Shown: positions 24,201 to 35,130 of the stretch, in pieces
Position numbering within the stretch: the first letter of the stretch is position 1
How the letters are laid out: each line of letters opens with the position of its first letter
Origin: Liquidambar formosana
Taxonomy: Eukaryota; Streptophyta; Magnoliopsida; Saxifragales; Altingiaceae
NCBI GenBank assembly: GCA_039720395.1
Contig: CM077833.1
Coordinates: 31,717,478-31,781,477 of the forward strand
Direction of reading: 5' to 3'
DNA: 64,000 nucleotides
Notes under the pieces: model-generated
What the model was told of the DNA's origin: nothing
What the model saw: the letters and a program-made list of their open reading frames with translations, nothing else
The model's database searches: none
Program-made: the position numbers and the translations under genes

Positions 24201-26444
24201 TGTGACGAGTTTGGCATCAACATATAACATAATAAAATATTTAAATCTTCTGCAATCAAAAAGCATCACAGAAATAACAGAGTGGTTTAACCATTATAGT
24301 TATGAGATATATCACTATGAAGAAAATAGACTAAAGCATTCCAATCGTAACTTTCTCTGACCAAGGTGAGGCAAGAGGAGTGCCTAAAAGGCATATACTC
24401 ATCATTGATAGCTATTCAAAAATCATGGAAAATATGTTCTTTACATATTGACATTTTCAGTAAGATATTTAGCACTAAAAGATGATGTTTGTATGAATGT
24501 AGAAGATCCTACCTTAAATTTTCTAAGTTGAAAAAAATATTAATTTGTTCATCTTTCTATTTATGAGGGTATGTCAAGGGCATAACAATAGAAATATGCC
24601 GTGTAAGGGAAATAAAAGAATGAGGCAGGGTTATTAGGACTGCAACTGTTGAGGGACTTAACGTTACAATCTGCAACTGAAACCAGTGATTCAAGAAACA
24701 ATGGCTTACAGCACATGGTTAGGACCTCCATCAGCATGAAACCTAGGCAACAATGTTTATTAGGTTTTTGCCACTAAATTTTGTAAGTAATGGTGAGTTT
24801 TAATTAAAAACACTGAGAGAGAGATGTCCGCACACAAAAATACATGCAAATCATAATTTGGAATATGAAGTATGGTTACAAATGTTGTCTTTAAAATTGG
24901 AAGTCCTATTTGGCATTAAATATTAGGAATTTAGGAGGCAAGAAGCAATTTAGAAAAAAAAATCAAAATGTCCTTTTTTTAAATAGGAGTGTTGACAGTT
25001 AATTATTATTATTTTTGATAAGTAACAAATTGTATTAATCAATGAGAAAAATACAAGTTGAACAAGAAGTTCAAACGAGAAGCCAAAAAAAACAGCATCA
25101 TGGACAGTTAATTATAAAATTAGAAAATCTACAGACAAGCGAGAATAATGAAAGCATCTGGTAGCTAATAGTAACTTCGAAGTGAAAAGTTACACAGTAT
25201 GTCACAGAATTATCAGAAAATTCCTTTCAAAATCATTCTTTTATGATCCTGTATTTGATATTTCGATGCTGATACGCACTTTTGAAATAAAGATAAATAA
25301 ATCTATCTATGTCCAGCTTTGGGTAACACTATGGTTAAATAAAGTTGCTGATGGCCGTGAGCGACAACATGAGTTCTTAAATTTTTATGATTCAAATCCC
25401 ATTCAACATACCAATGAAGAGTAGGTACATCCACAATTGCCTAACTTTAAATTAATGTAAAATATCTATGTTTAGAGAAATTACCCCAGTTCTCTGTTGA
25501 TTTAAGCCTCCACTGGTTGCAATCATTAAATATCGATTGGGACGAGTGATAGCATCGGCTTCTGTAACATCAATCACACAATCAAGACCGATTATTCAAA
25601 ACACAAGTTCGAAAAATACTATATGCACAGACAAAGTACAACAATGACAACATTTCAAAAAATCAAATGCAATGAAGAAAGAATCAATGAAATCTTATCA
25701 ACAATATGAACGAAAATTGGTCATAATCACATCCAAAACCCTAATAAAAATAATAAAAAAGATTAAAAAAATCGTAACAAGAAGCGTGAAATCAATCTTT
25801 CAATAAATTTCTAACTAAGAGAAATAATCTTATAATTCACATTAATTACCCAATTTAAAAACGAACTATGAACACAAAATCTAGACATCATTCAACAAGA
25901 AAACACTGGAAAGTAAAAAAGAAATACACACTGGCAAACTTTTTGCTCGCATTACTGCATCCGTAATAGAATTTGGAATGTCTTGAGCTCCACACATCAC
26001 GATCTGATCTTCCTCCACCGGTCTACAGTTTATAAACAATAAATTCGATTAAGAGAATTTAGATCGAATCATACCTAAATTAAAGAACTCACAAATCCAA
26101 TCTAAAGCAAAGAGAGTCGCAAAGTATAAAAACCCTAACCGGAACACGAAAAACTGACACTGGAACCGCATCATCCACGTTGTTATTCAACTGAACCACC
26201 AAGAAACCAGATAAATGAATACAAAAGACAAAGATACATACATATATCTAGAGGGAGGAAAGAGTATCGGAGAGAAAAATGTACAGAGGAATGGTGGCGG
26301 AGGTGAACGTTGTCGACGGGAGAAGGAGCGAGAAAGGAAAGAAGAATGAAGAGGAGGCAAATAGCGCCGGAGATGACCAAGATTGAGTTGACAATGCACC
26401 GGAGGCGGTTAGGGTGGTGGTGACGTCCGCCGCTGCAGAGCCAT
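18231..26444 (-). CDS. O-fucosyltransferase-like protein (plant DUF246 / GT106-type), 10 exons, one frameshift
   Basis: Minus-strand exons in order: 26444-26285, 26190-26140, 26022-25932, 25561-25485, 24185-24097, 23652-23466, 19980-19799, 19418-19316, 19099-18768, 18675-18231. The rebuilt protein is about 571 aa with a type II plan: short basic N-terminus, one membrane anchor (~14-34), then a lumenal domain. Family motifs are GGLNQQRTG (~118-126, nucleotide-sugar loop), ATLVVPKLD, HLRFEPDM (~277-284) and VTNNNGNMA; the acidic tail ends EELEEMLSD-like. Such proteins act in the Golgi, where characterised members are glycosyltransferases in cell-wall glycan synthesis. Exon 1 breaks near 26411: MALQRRTSPPP runs into TAA, while the anchor (NRLRCIVNSILVISG) is one base out of phase. 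Exon lengths total 1717 nt (572 codons plus one). The closest Arabidopsis relative I recall is At1g76270. Confidence 0.87.
20371..20394 (+). repeat. (CA)n microsatellite
   Basis: Twelve CA units inside the large intron of the O-fucosyltransferase gene. Confidence 0.85.
22160..22454. mobile_element. Mutator-like MITE with internal direct repeats
   Basis: Ends are GGGTTTTGTTAACGTGTGCC and, inverted, GGGTTTTCTTAACAGTGTGC. The perfect 9-bp target duplication TAAATCCAA is at 22151-22159 and 22455-22463. The subterminal AATCATTGCATTG also returns inverted. The centre holds two direct ~75-bp repeats starting GAACATGCATTGTAAATGGT. No coding capacity; it lies in an intron. Confidence 0.85.
23790..24044. 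mobile_element. Stowaway (Tc1/mariner) MITE
   Basis: The ends read CTCCCTCCATCCCACAAAGA and, inverted, CTCCCTCCGTCCCACAAAGA, flanked by TA on both sides. This is the classic Stowaway terminus. At 255 bp it fills more than half of the 444-bp intron 23653-24096 and ends 52 bp from an exon. Confidence 0.92.
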
Positions 26445-26476
26445 GTCCGCGGTAGTGGAACTGAGCAACGGCGCTT

Positions 26477-26499
26477 CTCTCTCTCTCTCTCTCTCTCTC
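26477..26499 (+). repeat. (TC)n microsatellite upstream of the O-fucosyltransferase start
   Basis: On the gene strand this is a GA tract some 35-55 bp before the ATG, probably in the 5' leader. A shorter GA run follows at about 26626-26640. Confidence 0.75.
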
Positions 26500-27752
26500 T
26501 TATTCGCTAGTGAAGCGAGGAAGAAGGTCGAAAAAGGAGGGCACGATCTCTCTCATTTTGTCTCCGGAGCTTCTGCGATAACGACAACGATTCCTTAATG
26601 CATCAGATAGCTTTCGCGCAGGCAGTGAGAGAGAGAGAGAGTGTAATTCGGGCAAGCACTAAACAAACCCCACCTCCAGCGAACCGAGGCTCTGTAGTGG
26701 CCGGGTGTGTGCGGTGGGCTCCTCCTCCCTTTCCTTTTTGGGCAATTATCCACCCGCACCGGCTCAGTTTCTGCAGAAATCTCCCCTATGCCCTATCTCT
26801 CTTGAGCCCTAGATTTGTTTTCCCGTTCTGAAGTTTTTTACTTGGGTGGGGGGTAAATCATTTAATTGTTGGATGTTAAATGATTAGTGTGAAACTGGGT
26901 TTGGAGTCAATTTAGCCTCATGAAACGTTGTAGTGATTGATGAATTCAGTGAGCTTTTCGTAACGAAAAAACTAACAAAAAAAAAAATCTTCCCACTTGT
27001 ATGCGAAAAAAATCCACACATCAACCTTTCTTTTTTCTTTTTCGATAACTTTTGCAATTGCTTTTCCCCAATTTCATGATTGTAAAGTGTAGACTGTCAC
27101 CTCCAGGCTCCAGCTCTACCCTTGGATTAGTATGAAAACCCACGTCATGTGCTCTTCCTAACAATCCCAATCCAGATAATTAGTCACAACTTACCATCCG
27201 GATAAGACAGATGTGGTGTCTGCGACCTATATTTTCGGCAATGCTTTGTCTGGAGTTGTTATAGTTCTTGCAATATTTGATCAGCAAACATATCAAAACG
27301 GAAATTCAATTATAATAATAATAAATAAATTCTGTACACGTAGAACATTTACAAACTTCTTGGTTAAGGGCCTGTGTTTTGAATCTAATTAAAATTACGT
27401 CTAAGTCTTTGTCTTCTAATGAATTTAAAAGTGAGGTAGTGATAGAGATGTCGAAAATAAATATAGTTGACCACTCCACATCACATAAGCTTTATGGTCT
27501 AGAGTTTTGTGAGACATTACGTGCCCATCTTACCATTGGTTATCATTCTCTCCTGCCTCTCCATATTTTTTTTTTTTTTTTTTTCATCACATATCAAAAA
27601 TAAAAAATAAAATAAAATAAAATAATGGTTAACCACTTTTCCTACTTTTTATTGAGGTTGTCCGCCCTTGACATGCTAATGGTGATTGGCTATCAACTTT
27701 GTTTGAATAACCTGGTCATCCTATTTTTCCTAAAATTAAAAAATTATATATG

Positions 27753-28385
27753 AGGGAGGCTATTACCACCACATAAAATACTTTAAACCCCTCTTAGTTT
27801 ATTATTTTTAAAGTTTTATGAAAAATTTAAAAGGTTTTTATAAAAACTAGTCACATAGTTCACTAAAAAAATATCATTCTGAAAAACTTTGTAAAATAAG
27901 GTTTTTTCAAAATTTATCATTTAAGAGGATTTTTTAACCACTTACAATCTCTATTTCATTTTCCATGAAAAATAGTCAAAAAATTTACTTACCCTCTATT
28001 TGGTTCGTGGATTTTACCGTGGAAAAAAAAGAGAAGGGAGAAAAAATGCAGAGGAAATAAAATAGAAGGAAAAAATGTAATCATACCAAGCCAAAATTAT
28101 TTCAATTGTTCTTTTTTTACCAATTTTCCATTGCAACCAAATAAGAAAAAGTACAATTTCTCATATTTTATTTTTTTTCCCTGATAAAATCTACGAACCA
28201 AATAGAGCCTTAAGTGACAAATTTTAGAAAACTTTTCTTCTATAAAGTTGTCTGGAATGATGTTTTCTAGTAGATTACGTGACTAGTTTTCATAATTTTT
28301 TTTAATATTTTTTTATAAAACCTTAAAATATATAAATTAAGTGGGAGGTTTAAAGTATTTTATGTGGTGACAATAACCTAGCCCT
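27753..28385. mobile_element. Mutator-like foldback MITE, terminal type 3 (copy D), with a nested insertion
   Basis: Inverted ends share CACCACATAAAATACTTTAA. Flanks TTATATATG (27744-27752) and TTATATATA (28386-28394) match at 8 of 9. The interior keeps a diverged form of the core of copies A-C (ATCATTCTGAAAAACTTTG on the left, AAAGTTGTCTGGAATGATG on the right). Another MITE interrupts it at 27993-28209. Confidence 0.8.
27993..28209. mobile_element. Nested Tourist-like (PIF/Harbinger) MITE
   Basis: Inverted ends are CTCTATTTGGTTCGTGGATT and, from the other side, CTCTATTTGGTTCGTAGATT. A TTA lies on each side, and removing the element with one TTA restores continuity of the host MITE (ACTTAAGTGAC). 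TTA/TAA target duplications are typical of PIF/Harbinger MITEs. Confidence 0.75.
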
Positions 28386-28472
28386 TTATATATATATATA
28401 TATATATTAGTACGTAGATCTTACCTATTTTTCCTTGTGTCTTACCTCAACTGATATGCTCATGAGCTACCT

Positions 28473-28988
28473 TTTATAAGCAAGGCATCTCCATGATTAG
28501 CCAATTTAACAATTTTTTTTTTCCCTTTTTTTCTCCTCAACACAATGCATCGATTATGTTGGGAGTGCTTTATCCATAAGCTTCATCAGCATTTATTTAG
28601 CATGCATTGACATATTTTAAAAATAAAGTCACAGTTGATTATGTGGCGACAAAGCATGAGAAAATCATGTGACACCTTCTCATATCGTAATAAGTGAGGT
28701 AAGTTCCAATCACACTCTTATCACAATCGATTTATAAGCAAGGCATCTCCATGATTAGCCAATTTAACAATTTTTTTTTCCCTTTTTTTATCCTCAACAC
28801 AATGCATCGATTGTGTTGGGAGTGCTTTATCCATAAGCTTCATCGGCATTTAATCAGCATGCATTGACATATTTTAAAAATGGAGTCACAGTTGATTATG
28901 TGACAACAAAGCATGAGAAAATCATGTAACACCTTCTCATATCGTAATAAGTGAGGTAAGTTCCAATCACACTCTTATCACAATCAAT
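28473..28988. repeat. 258-bp tandem duplication
   Basis: The unit starting TTTATAAGCAAGGCATCTCC at 28473 repeats at 28731 with few substitutions. Both copies continue through AATGCATCGATT and end in CACTCTTATCACAATC. Confidence 0.92.
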
Positions 28989-29029
28989 TTATGTTTTTAT
29001 TAATTCACCAATTACTAGCATTCACTACT

Positions 29030-29640
29030 CAATATGTTTGAGAAGAAAGTGGTTCTAGCTACATTATTGAAGGTTGTCAAACAAGTTAAGTTAACTGAAT
29101 ATATGAATATTGATGTTTGGTTTTGTGATTCAAGAAGTTTACGTATAAGATTTGCCGAGCTATTCATTAGATGTAAACTTTAGATAAAAACACTCATAAG
29201 ATTTGCCATGCAGATTTACATTTGCAATTCAATGTGTCTAAGAAGAAAGTGATTCTAACTACATTATTGAAAGTTGTCAAACAAGCTAGAGTTAGTTTAA
29301 TAAATGAACGTCAATATTTGGTCTTGTGATTCAAGAAACTTACATGTAAGATTTGCTATGTAGACAAACTCTTTATTAGATGTAAACTTTGGATAAAAAC
29401 ACATGTAAGATTTGCCATGCAGAATAACATTTAGTAGTACTCTATGTGTCTAAAAAGAGAGTGATTCTAACTACAGTTAATTATTGAAAGTTATCAAACA
29501 AGTTATAATTTGTTTAATATATGAATATCGATGTTTTTGGTATTCTAATTCAAGAAGTTTTCGTGTAAGATTTGTCATGCTGACGAACTCTTTATTAGAT
29601 GTAGGCTTTTGAATAAAAACATGCATACAGAAAAGTTATA
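29030..29640. repeat. Three-copy tandem array, unit about 200 bp
   Basis: Units start near 29030, 29231 and 29444. Each carries a GTGATTCTAACTAC-like block, GTCAAACAAG, GATTCAAGAAG and a Met-like ATAAAAACA block in the same order, with clear divergence among copies. It directly follows the 258-bp duplication. No ORF spans it. Confidence 0.85.
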
Positions 29641-29937
29641 TTTCAAAACAATCATAATGTGTCATCTAGTTTACCTATTATTGAACTATTGCAATTTTGT
29701 AAATTACATATATCCCAAGGAGAAAACATGGGTTTATATCCTTTGTAATATTGCCCTATGAGAGTTTACAAATTCATTGCTTCTCATCAAAGTCTGAACA
29801 TGTCTCATGAAAAAAATGAAATTTATGTACCATAATGAAAAACAAACTTGAACCCTCTCTAAAGGCATGTTTGGAGGGGACTCCAATATGATGAGCTATT
29901 TTTGTGACTTTACTTTTGATCTCAGTCGTGACATACA

Positions 29938-29938
<1 letters not shown>

Positions 29939-29972
<34 letters not shown>
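29939..29972 (+). repeat. (TC)n microsatellite
   Basis: A dinucleotide run of about 17 TC units with no nearby gene. Confidence 0.85.
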
Positions 29973-29975
<3 letters not shown>

Positions 29976-30399
29976 AGATCATGTGATATGCAAATAATAA
30001 TTTCAGATGTAATTTCAAAATTTGTGATACCACAAGGGTTCTATTAAAAAGGTTCATGGATAGGTAAGATTTTGAAAACAAGTACTCCTATAAAGTTTGT
30101 CAGGTTCTTTTACTATGTCAACATTAAATAAAAATTGTATTATTATCTTCAAACTGAATTACTTTCAAGTTAGTATGGGCTAAATTGGTTTAAAAAACTG
30201 AAAAATAACCCTAGATCGGGTTGATCTTGGGTTGAGACTAAACCGACCCAAACCGAACCTAATTGGACCAATTAAAGCGATGGGAGGATTTGCAGATATA
30301 TCTCCTACGAACCACCCCACCCCTCCTCCGGTGTTGCAGCTGCAATTTTCACACGACCAAACACACTCAACTCTGGGAACTCCAGCACCGGGAAAACCC

Positions 30400-30421
30400 T
30401 TCTCTCTCTCTCTCTCTCTCT
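30400..30421 (+). repeat. (TC)n tract in the probable 5' leader of the DUF760 gene
   Basis: A CT dinucleotide tract about 100 bp upstream of the ATG. A second (CT)n-(AT)n compound tract lies at about 30772-30812, immediately after the first splice donor. Confidence 0.8.
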
Positions 30422-30523
30422 AGAGCTGTCTTCTTCTTGTTGATGGCGATTATTTGAGGTAACAATAGGGTTTGTGTGAGGAGGAGATAAGGAAGAATTG
30501 ATAAACTTTCTGAGGGAGCTCAA

Positions 30524-30773
30524 ATGTATTCTCTGACAGTGAAACCCTCTTTTATATCTCAATCTTCTTCTCCTTCATCTTCGTCTTCTTCGCCGCTTCT
30601 TGCATCTTGTCGTCCTGGGTTCTGTTCTTCAATCAACTTCCCGAGAAAGTCGGATAATAGAGGAAGATTCGCTCTCAGTATTCACGCTTATGATTCTTCC
30701 AAGAACAACGGTTCAAACTCCGCCGGCGAGTCCAAGCCCCCCAACGGCACTCTGGTACGGTCGTACCTCTCTT

Positions 30774-30812
<39 letters not shown>

Positions 30813-33800
30813 GAGCGTGTGTACATAAATATACTTCCATGTGATTTAAGGGATTATTTTTAATTAATTTTTTCTATTTTTTTCCCCCTTTGGGTAGGAT
30901 TGAGTTTGTAAATTGTAATGTTGGTCTTCCTCGCTATTAATAGTTGCTGAAATATATGAAAAGAACGGTGAAGATTGTTGGATAAACAGATGGGAAGTGT
31001 GTTTTTAGGTTAGTTTACTGTGATTTAGAAGTATTTTGATCCAAATTTGAGCTTCATCTATTGGAGTGTTACTGAAGGTATTAGATTTATATATGTATGT
31101 ATATGCATATATAGGTGATGCAGTATAGCTGTATAGAAGTTATGGGATACTTGGAACCGGTGAGATAGTAATGGATGCTTCTTTTAATTCCCATTGCCTT
31201 TCTAGTAGTAGCTTGAGCAATATATGACCCTCTTAAGAATGGGTCTGCAAATCTGCAATCACTAACCCACAGATCGTTGAACCCGTCAAATTGGGTCTGC
31301 TTAATTTTTGGACACAATATGTCACACACATGCACAATCTGTAAAATTGCAATGTATGGGAAAATGACCTACCAGAGTTGTAATAGATTTGTACATCTGA
31401 ATCTCCTTTTTGAATTCGGCAGCCAAAGAGCAGGAGGGAAATTCTATTGGAGTATGTCAAAAATGTGCAGCCAGAATTCATGGAATTGTTTGTCAAAAGG
31501 GCACCCCAGCAGGTATGATATGCTTTCTTGGTACTGCTGTAGTCACTCTTATCTGCTGTCACATTTAGTGTTTAAGCTTATTAATTTCAGCAAAGAGGCA
31601 ATTTTTTTTTTTCATACCTTTGTGTTCCCTGTGGAAATGAGACATATTTTATCTATAATCCTTTTAGGTAGTTGATGCGATGCGTCAAACGGTAACAAAT
31701 ATGATTGGTACGCTACCCCCACAATTTTTTGCCGTAACAGTAACCACGGTAAGTTCAGTACTCTCTTATGTACTTGCATTTTTGGGTGGAGTTAGTAATT
31801 AATTTAAGCTGGTTCAGTTTTCCATGCATGTGTCAAGTACCAATGTATGATCCATCTTTTAGCCTTGGTGTAAGTTATAATGTGGGATCACTTGGGTTTG
31901 TTTCAGGTTGCTGAAAATATTGCACAGCTCATGTACAGTGTTATGATGACGGGATATATGTTTAAGAATGCACAATATCGCTTAGAACTGCAACAAAGTC
32001 TAGAGCAGGTTGCTCTTCCTGAAGCGCAGGACAAGAAGGTACTTTTTAAAATTATTATTTATAAAGACAACAGTTCTCATGGTAATTTTACTGCTCCCTG
32101 AGGGCCCCATAGGTTCAAACCCTTATCCCTCTCAATTGGTTACCGAAACGGATTCCACTTGATGGCAGTTCAGAGGGAGCAGTTTACATTGCTATAAAGT
32201 TTACTCTGCCCAAGGCTCCTAGTGCTGCTCCATAACATCAAGAAGTGGCCTGATTCTGATATGATTTAGATGGTCAAGTGGCTTGAAATCTGAGGAACAC
32301 CTTTCTAGCCTTGTTGTTATCCATATATAGCATTTGTGAGATTGTTGTTCTCTCATATGAGATGTGATATCTAGGAGCCTTACTCTATTTAATTATGACA
32401 AGTTTGTTGCATTGAAGAATTCTGTGGTGACCAATAGTCCAGCAAACCTCTTAAATGGGGTGGGGTGAGGTGAGGTGTCAAGTCCATAAACTTAGTCTCA
32501 TGTTGCCTGATTAGAGCTGGTCGTTGGGCTATTTATGTAAATTTTCATCCTAGACTTGCAACGGCATGTACTGAACCAGAGATTGGGGTGGCCCAGTTTG
32601 CTAGTATTGGGACTGCTCAACTGGGGGACAAAACCCCGTTGTGTGCTTTGATGAGGCTTTGGCTAGGTGGTGGGGTTGGTCTCACACGGGGATGTGTTGC
32701 CTTTTGGGTTGGTGGATTGTAGCAACCGTTAGTCCAGCAAACCAATCCAACAGTCTAACAGACTTCTTAAGTGGGGTGAGGTGAGGTGAGTGCCAACTGC
32801 CAAGTCCATGTACTTATTCCCACATCTCTTGAGTACATATATAGATTTTCATCCTTAAACTTGCAACAACACATACTAAACCTTCAAGGTTGCCTAATTT
32901 GTTGGGGAGAGACCCCTCAGCTGATGGATAAAACCCCCCTGCTACTTGCCATAATGAGGCGTTGGTTAGGTGGGGCAATATCGTGTCCTTGGAACGACGC
33001 GTTTTAAAGCCACAAGGGACAACTCAAGGCGGACAATATTGTTGCCAGTGGAAGGGTGGGATGTGACAAGCGTCGTCCTATGTTTTAATAGAACAAAATG
33101 AAACTTGTTTTCTGCAGGTTGTATTGTCATGTATATCAGTTCATGTGAGTTATTGCCTGAACTTTAATGTTTGTCTTGATCTTTATCTAGTTGGCAGTTT
33201 GTCCACAGCTTTATGTTTCTGACATATTTGTCTTGTGGGTAATCATGTACTTTCTGGAAAAATAAAGTCATGAGATGCATCTATTTCATTCATTGGAGCT
33301 GTTCCATAATATAATCTCCATATTGTCACACAGGAGATAAAGGGGTTCCATCTTCAACTTCGTTTGACGTGGTATATAACTTGCTTCTGTCACTGTTACA
33401 GGATGTGCCAGGTTATGCACCAGGTACACAGAAAAAGGTGTCTGGCGAGGTTATTAGGTGGAATAATATTTCTGGTCCTGAGAAAATGGATGCAAGCTAA
33501 ATACATTGAGTTACTTGAGGCAGAAATTGAGGAATTGAATCGTCAAGTTGGAAGAAAATCTGCTAATGGTCAAAATGAATTGTTAGAGTATCTAAAGTCT
33601 CTTGAGCCACAAAATCTGAAGGTAAGGAAACTGACTACCCTTTTTCATTTCTTTAATTCAATTGATGCTCGAGTGCAAAGTTGCTGCTTGATTATACGCA
33701 ATTTAGCTGGTTATGGGAAGAGTTCAAAACATTCTAGGATGATACAGAGTTACAAACCATCATTAGGTATTGACAACCTAATAGAATTCTTATGTGTGCA

Positions 33801-35130
33801 TTTATGATTCTTGACATTGTTATAATTTCAAATTACTCAAAATATTGTTGTTCTCCCTGAATAAATCAAAATTGATGTATTGGCGTGAAAGCATGCGTTC
33901 ACTTATATACGAATTGCATAACTAGGATGTGAACAATATAATGTGAATATGTTTGTCAATTAAGTGCATCCCAGTTTCCTTATTTTATCACCTGGACAAT
34001 TGAATCATCTCATTTTGCGTGGAACTGCTGTTCATATAACCATAATTCTTTCATGAGTTAATTATTGCTTCTAGTATTTGTCTTGCACATTTCAACTTTT
34101 ATTTATGTGTCTAATCGTAGGATTTGACAAGTAGTGCTGGAGAGGATGTTGTGTTGGCTATGAACACATTCATAAAACGCCTCTTAGCTGTTTCAGATCC
34201 TGGCCAGATGAAGGTTTGACATTCTTTTAAGCTTTATCTTTCTTTCTTATCTTTCTGTTAGATAAATTCTTGAAGTTTTATGGTTTAAATCGCAGTTTCA
34301 GCATTAGTTTTGATCCCACTTGTAGTGAGACAAAATTTCAATATTCAGTTAAAATTCTTGGGAGTATTTTGTAATACACTGCTGAAATCGGGGTGTGATG
34401 TATAATTATCTTTTTATTTGAAAAAAGGGATGGTTTGATAAGTACTAGGAGAGAAATGGTAGTGAACATTATACACATTGACTTGTAACATCCATTAAAA
34501 TTTTACAAATTATTGCTAAGATGGTAAATGAATTTGTTAGTACTCACCTTAAGACTCATAGAGCTCGTCTCTTAGTTGAATGGAACGTAAGATGTTTTTT
34601 TTGAGTCATTAATTGGTGTTTTTGTGTCAATGAACTTCAATAACCATATACTTTACAGCTTAGATGGTTTAGTTCACAATCATAGATGTTAAATTTTAGC
34701 TTTACTAGTCAGTGCCACCATAATTTTTTTTTCAATGCTGAATTAGATTAATCATTTGGGATAATTTTATTGCATTGGTCTTTTGGACCGAGGTTTCTTA
34801 CAAGTGATTCACATGCTGGGTGTGGGTCTTGTGGAGGATGGAATTTTCTTATTGATCAAATTGTCTAGGTACAACGTCTCTTGATTATCAGCATCTGACT
34901 TCTGGCTAATCTTAAAACTCTGGTTCATGTGGTTACAGACTAGTGTAACAGAGACAAGTGCACCAGAACTCGCCAAGTTGCTTTATTGGCTGATGGTGGT
35001 TGGGTACAGCATTCGTAACATTGAAGTTCGGTTTGATATGGAACGAGTACTTAGGCACTCCTCCCAAGCTCGCAGAGTTACCTCCAGGGGAGAACATATA
35101 AGCCCTATGCATGGAATTGTGAATAAATGA
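30524..35130 (+). CDS. Chloroplast DUF760 family protein (UV-B-induced At3g17800-like), 7 exons, one frameshift
   Basis: Exons: 30524-30754, 31423-31512, 31668-31748, 31907-32038, 33402-33621, 34121-34213, 34939-35130. The rebuilt protein is 345 aa. Residues 1-60 are Ser-rich and transit-peptide-like. Two DUF760-type segments follow: one with VKNVQPEFMELFVKRAPQQVV, IGTLPPQFFAVTV and QLMYSVMMTGYMFKNAQYR (~85-165), the other with YIELLEAEIEELN, LAMNTFIKRLL and LAKLLYWLMVVGYSIRNIE (~210-320). The biochemical role of the family is not established; members are predicted chloroplast proteins and one is reported UV-B induced. Every exon is phase 0 except exon 5, which has one surplus base near 33498. 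GPEKMDAS runs into TAA, while KYIELLEAE is in the next frame. Total exon length is 1039 nt (346 codons plus one). The 1.36-kb fourth intron contains diverged duplicated sequence. Confidence 0.86.
32430..33080. repeat. Diverged direct duplication inside the DUF760 fourth intron
   Basis: Two stretches, about 32440-32700 and 32760-33010, share ordered blocks: a GGGGTGAGGTGAGGTG-like block, CAAGTCCAT, ATTTTCATCCT..ACTTGCAAC, a GGATAAAACCCC/GGACAAAACCCC block and ATGAGGC.TTGG.TAGGTGG. They are too diverged to set exact ends. I do not recognise the parent element. Confidence 0.55.

Larger units (their letters stand above)
26445..30523. other. Intergenic spacer between two divergent genes
   Basis: Promoter sides of the O-fucosyltransferase (-) and DUF760 (+) genes. 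It holds a composite MITE (27753-28385) with a second MITE nested in it, a 258-bp tandem duplication (28473-28988), a three-copy ~200-bp tandem array (29030-29640), a T-run at 27567-27584 and a (TC)n tract at 29939-29972. No exon was recognised. Confidence 0.7.

Noticed and set aside
28473..29640. CRISPR-like repeat-spacer pattern
   Set aside because: Units of 200-258 bp without short repeats or spacers; these are ordinary tandem duplications in a plant genome.
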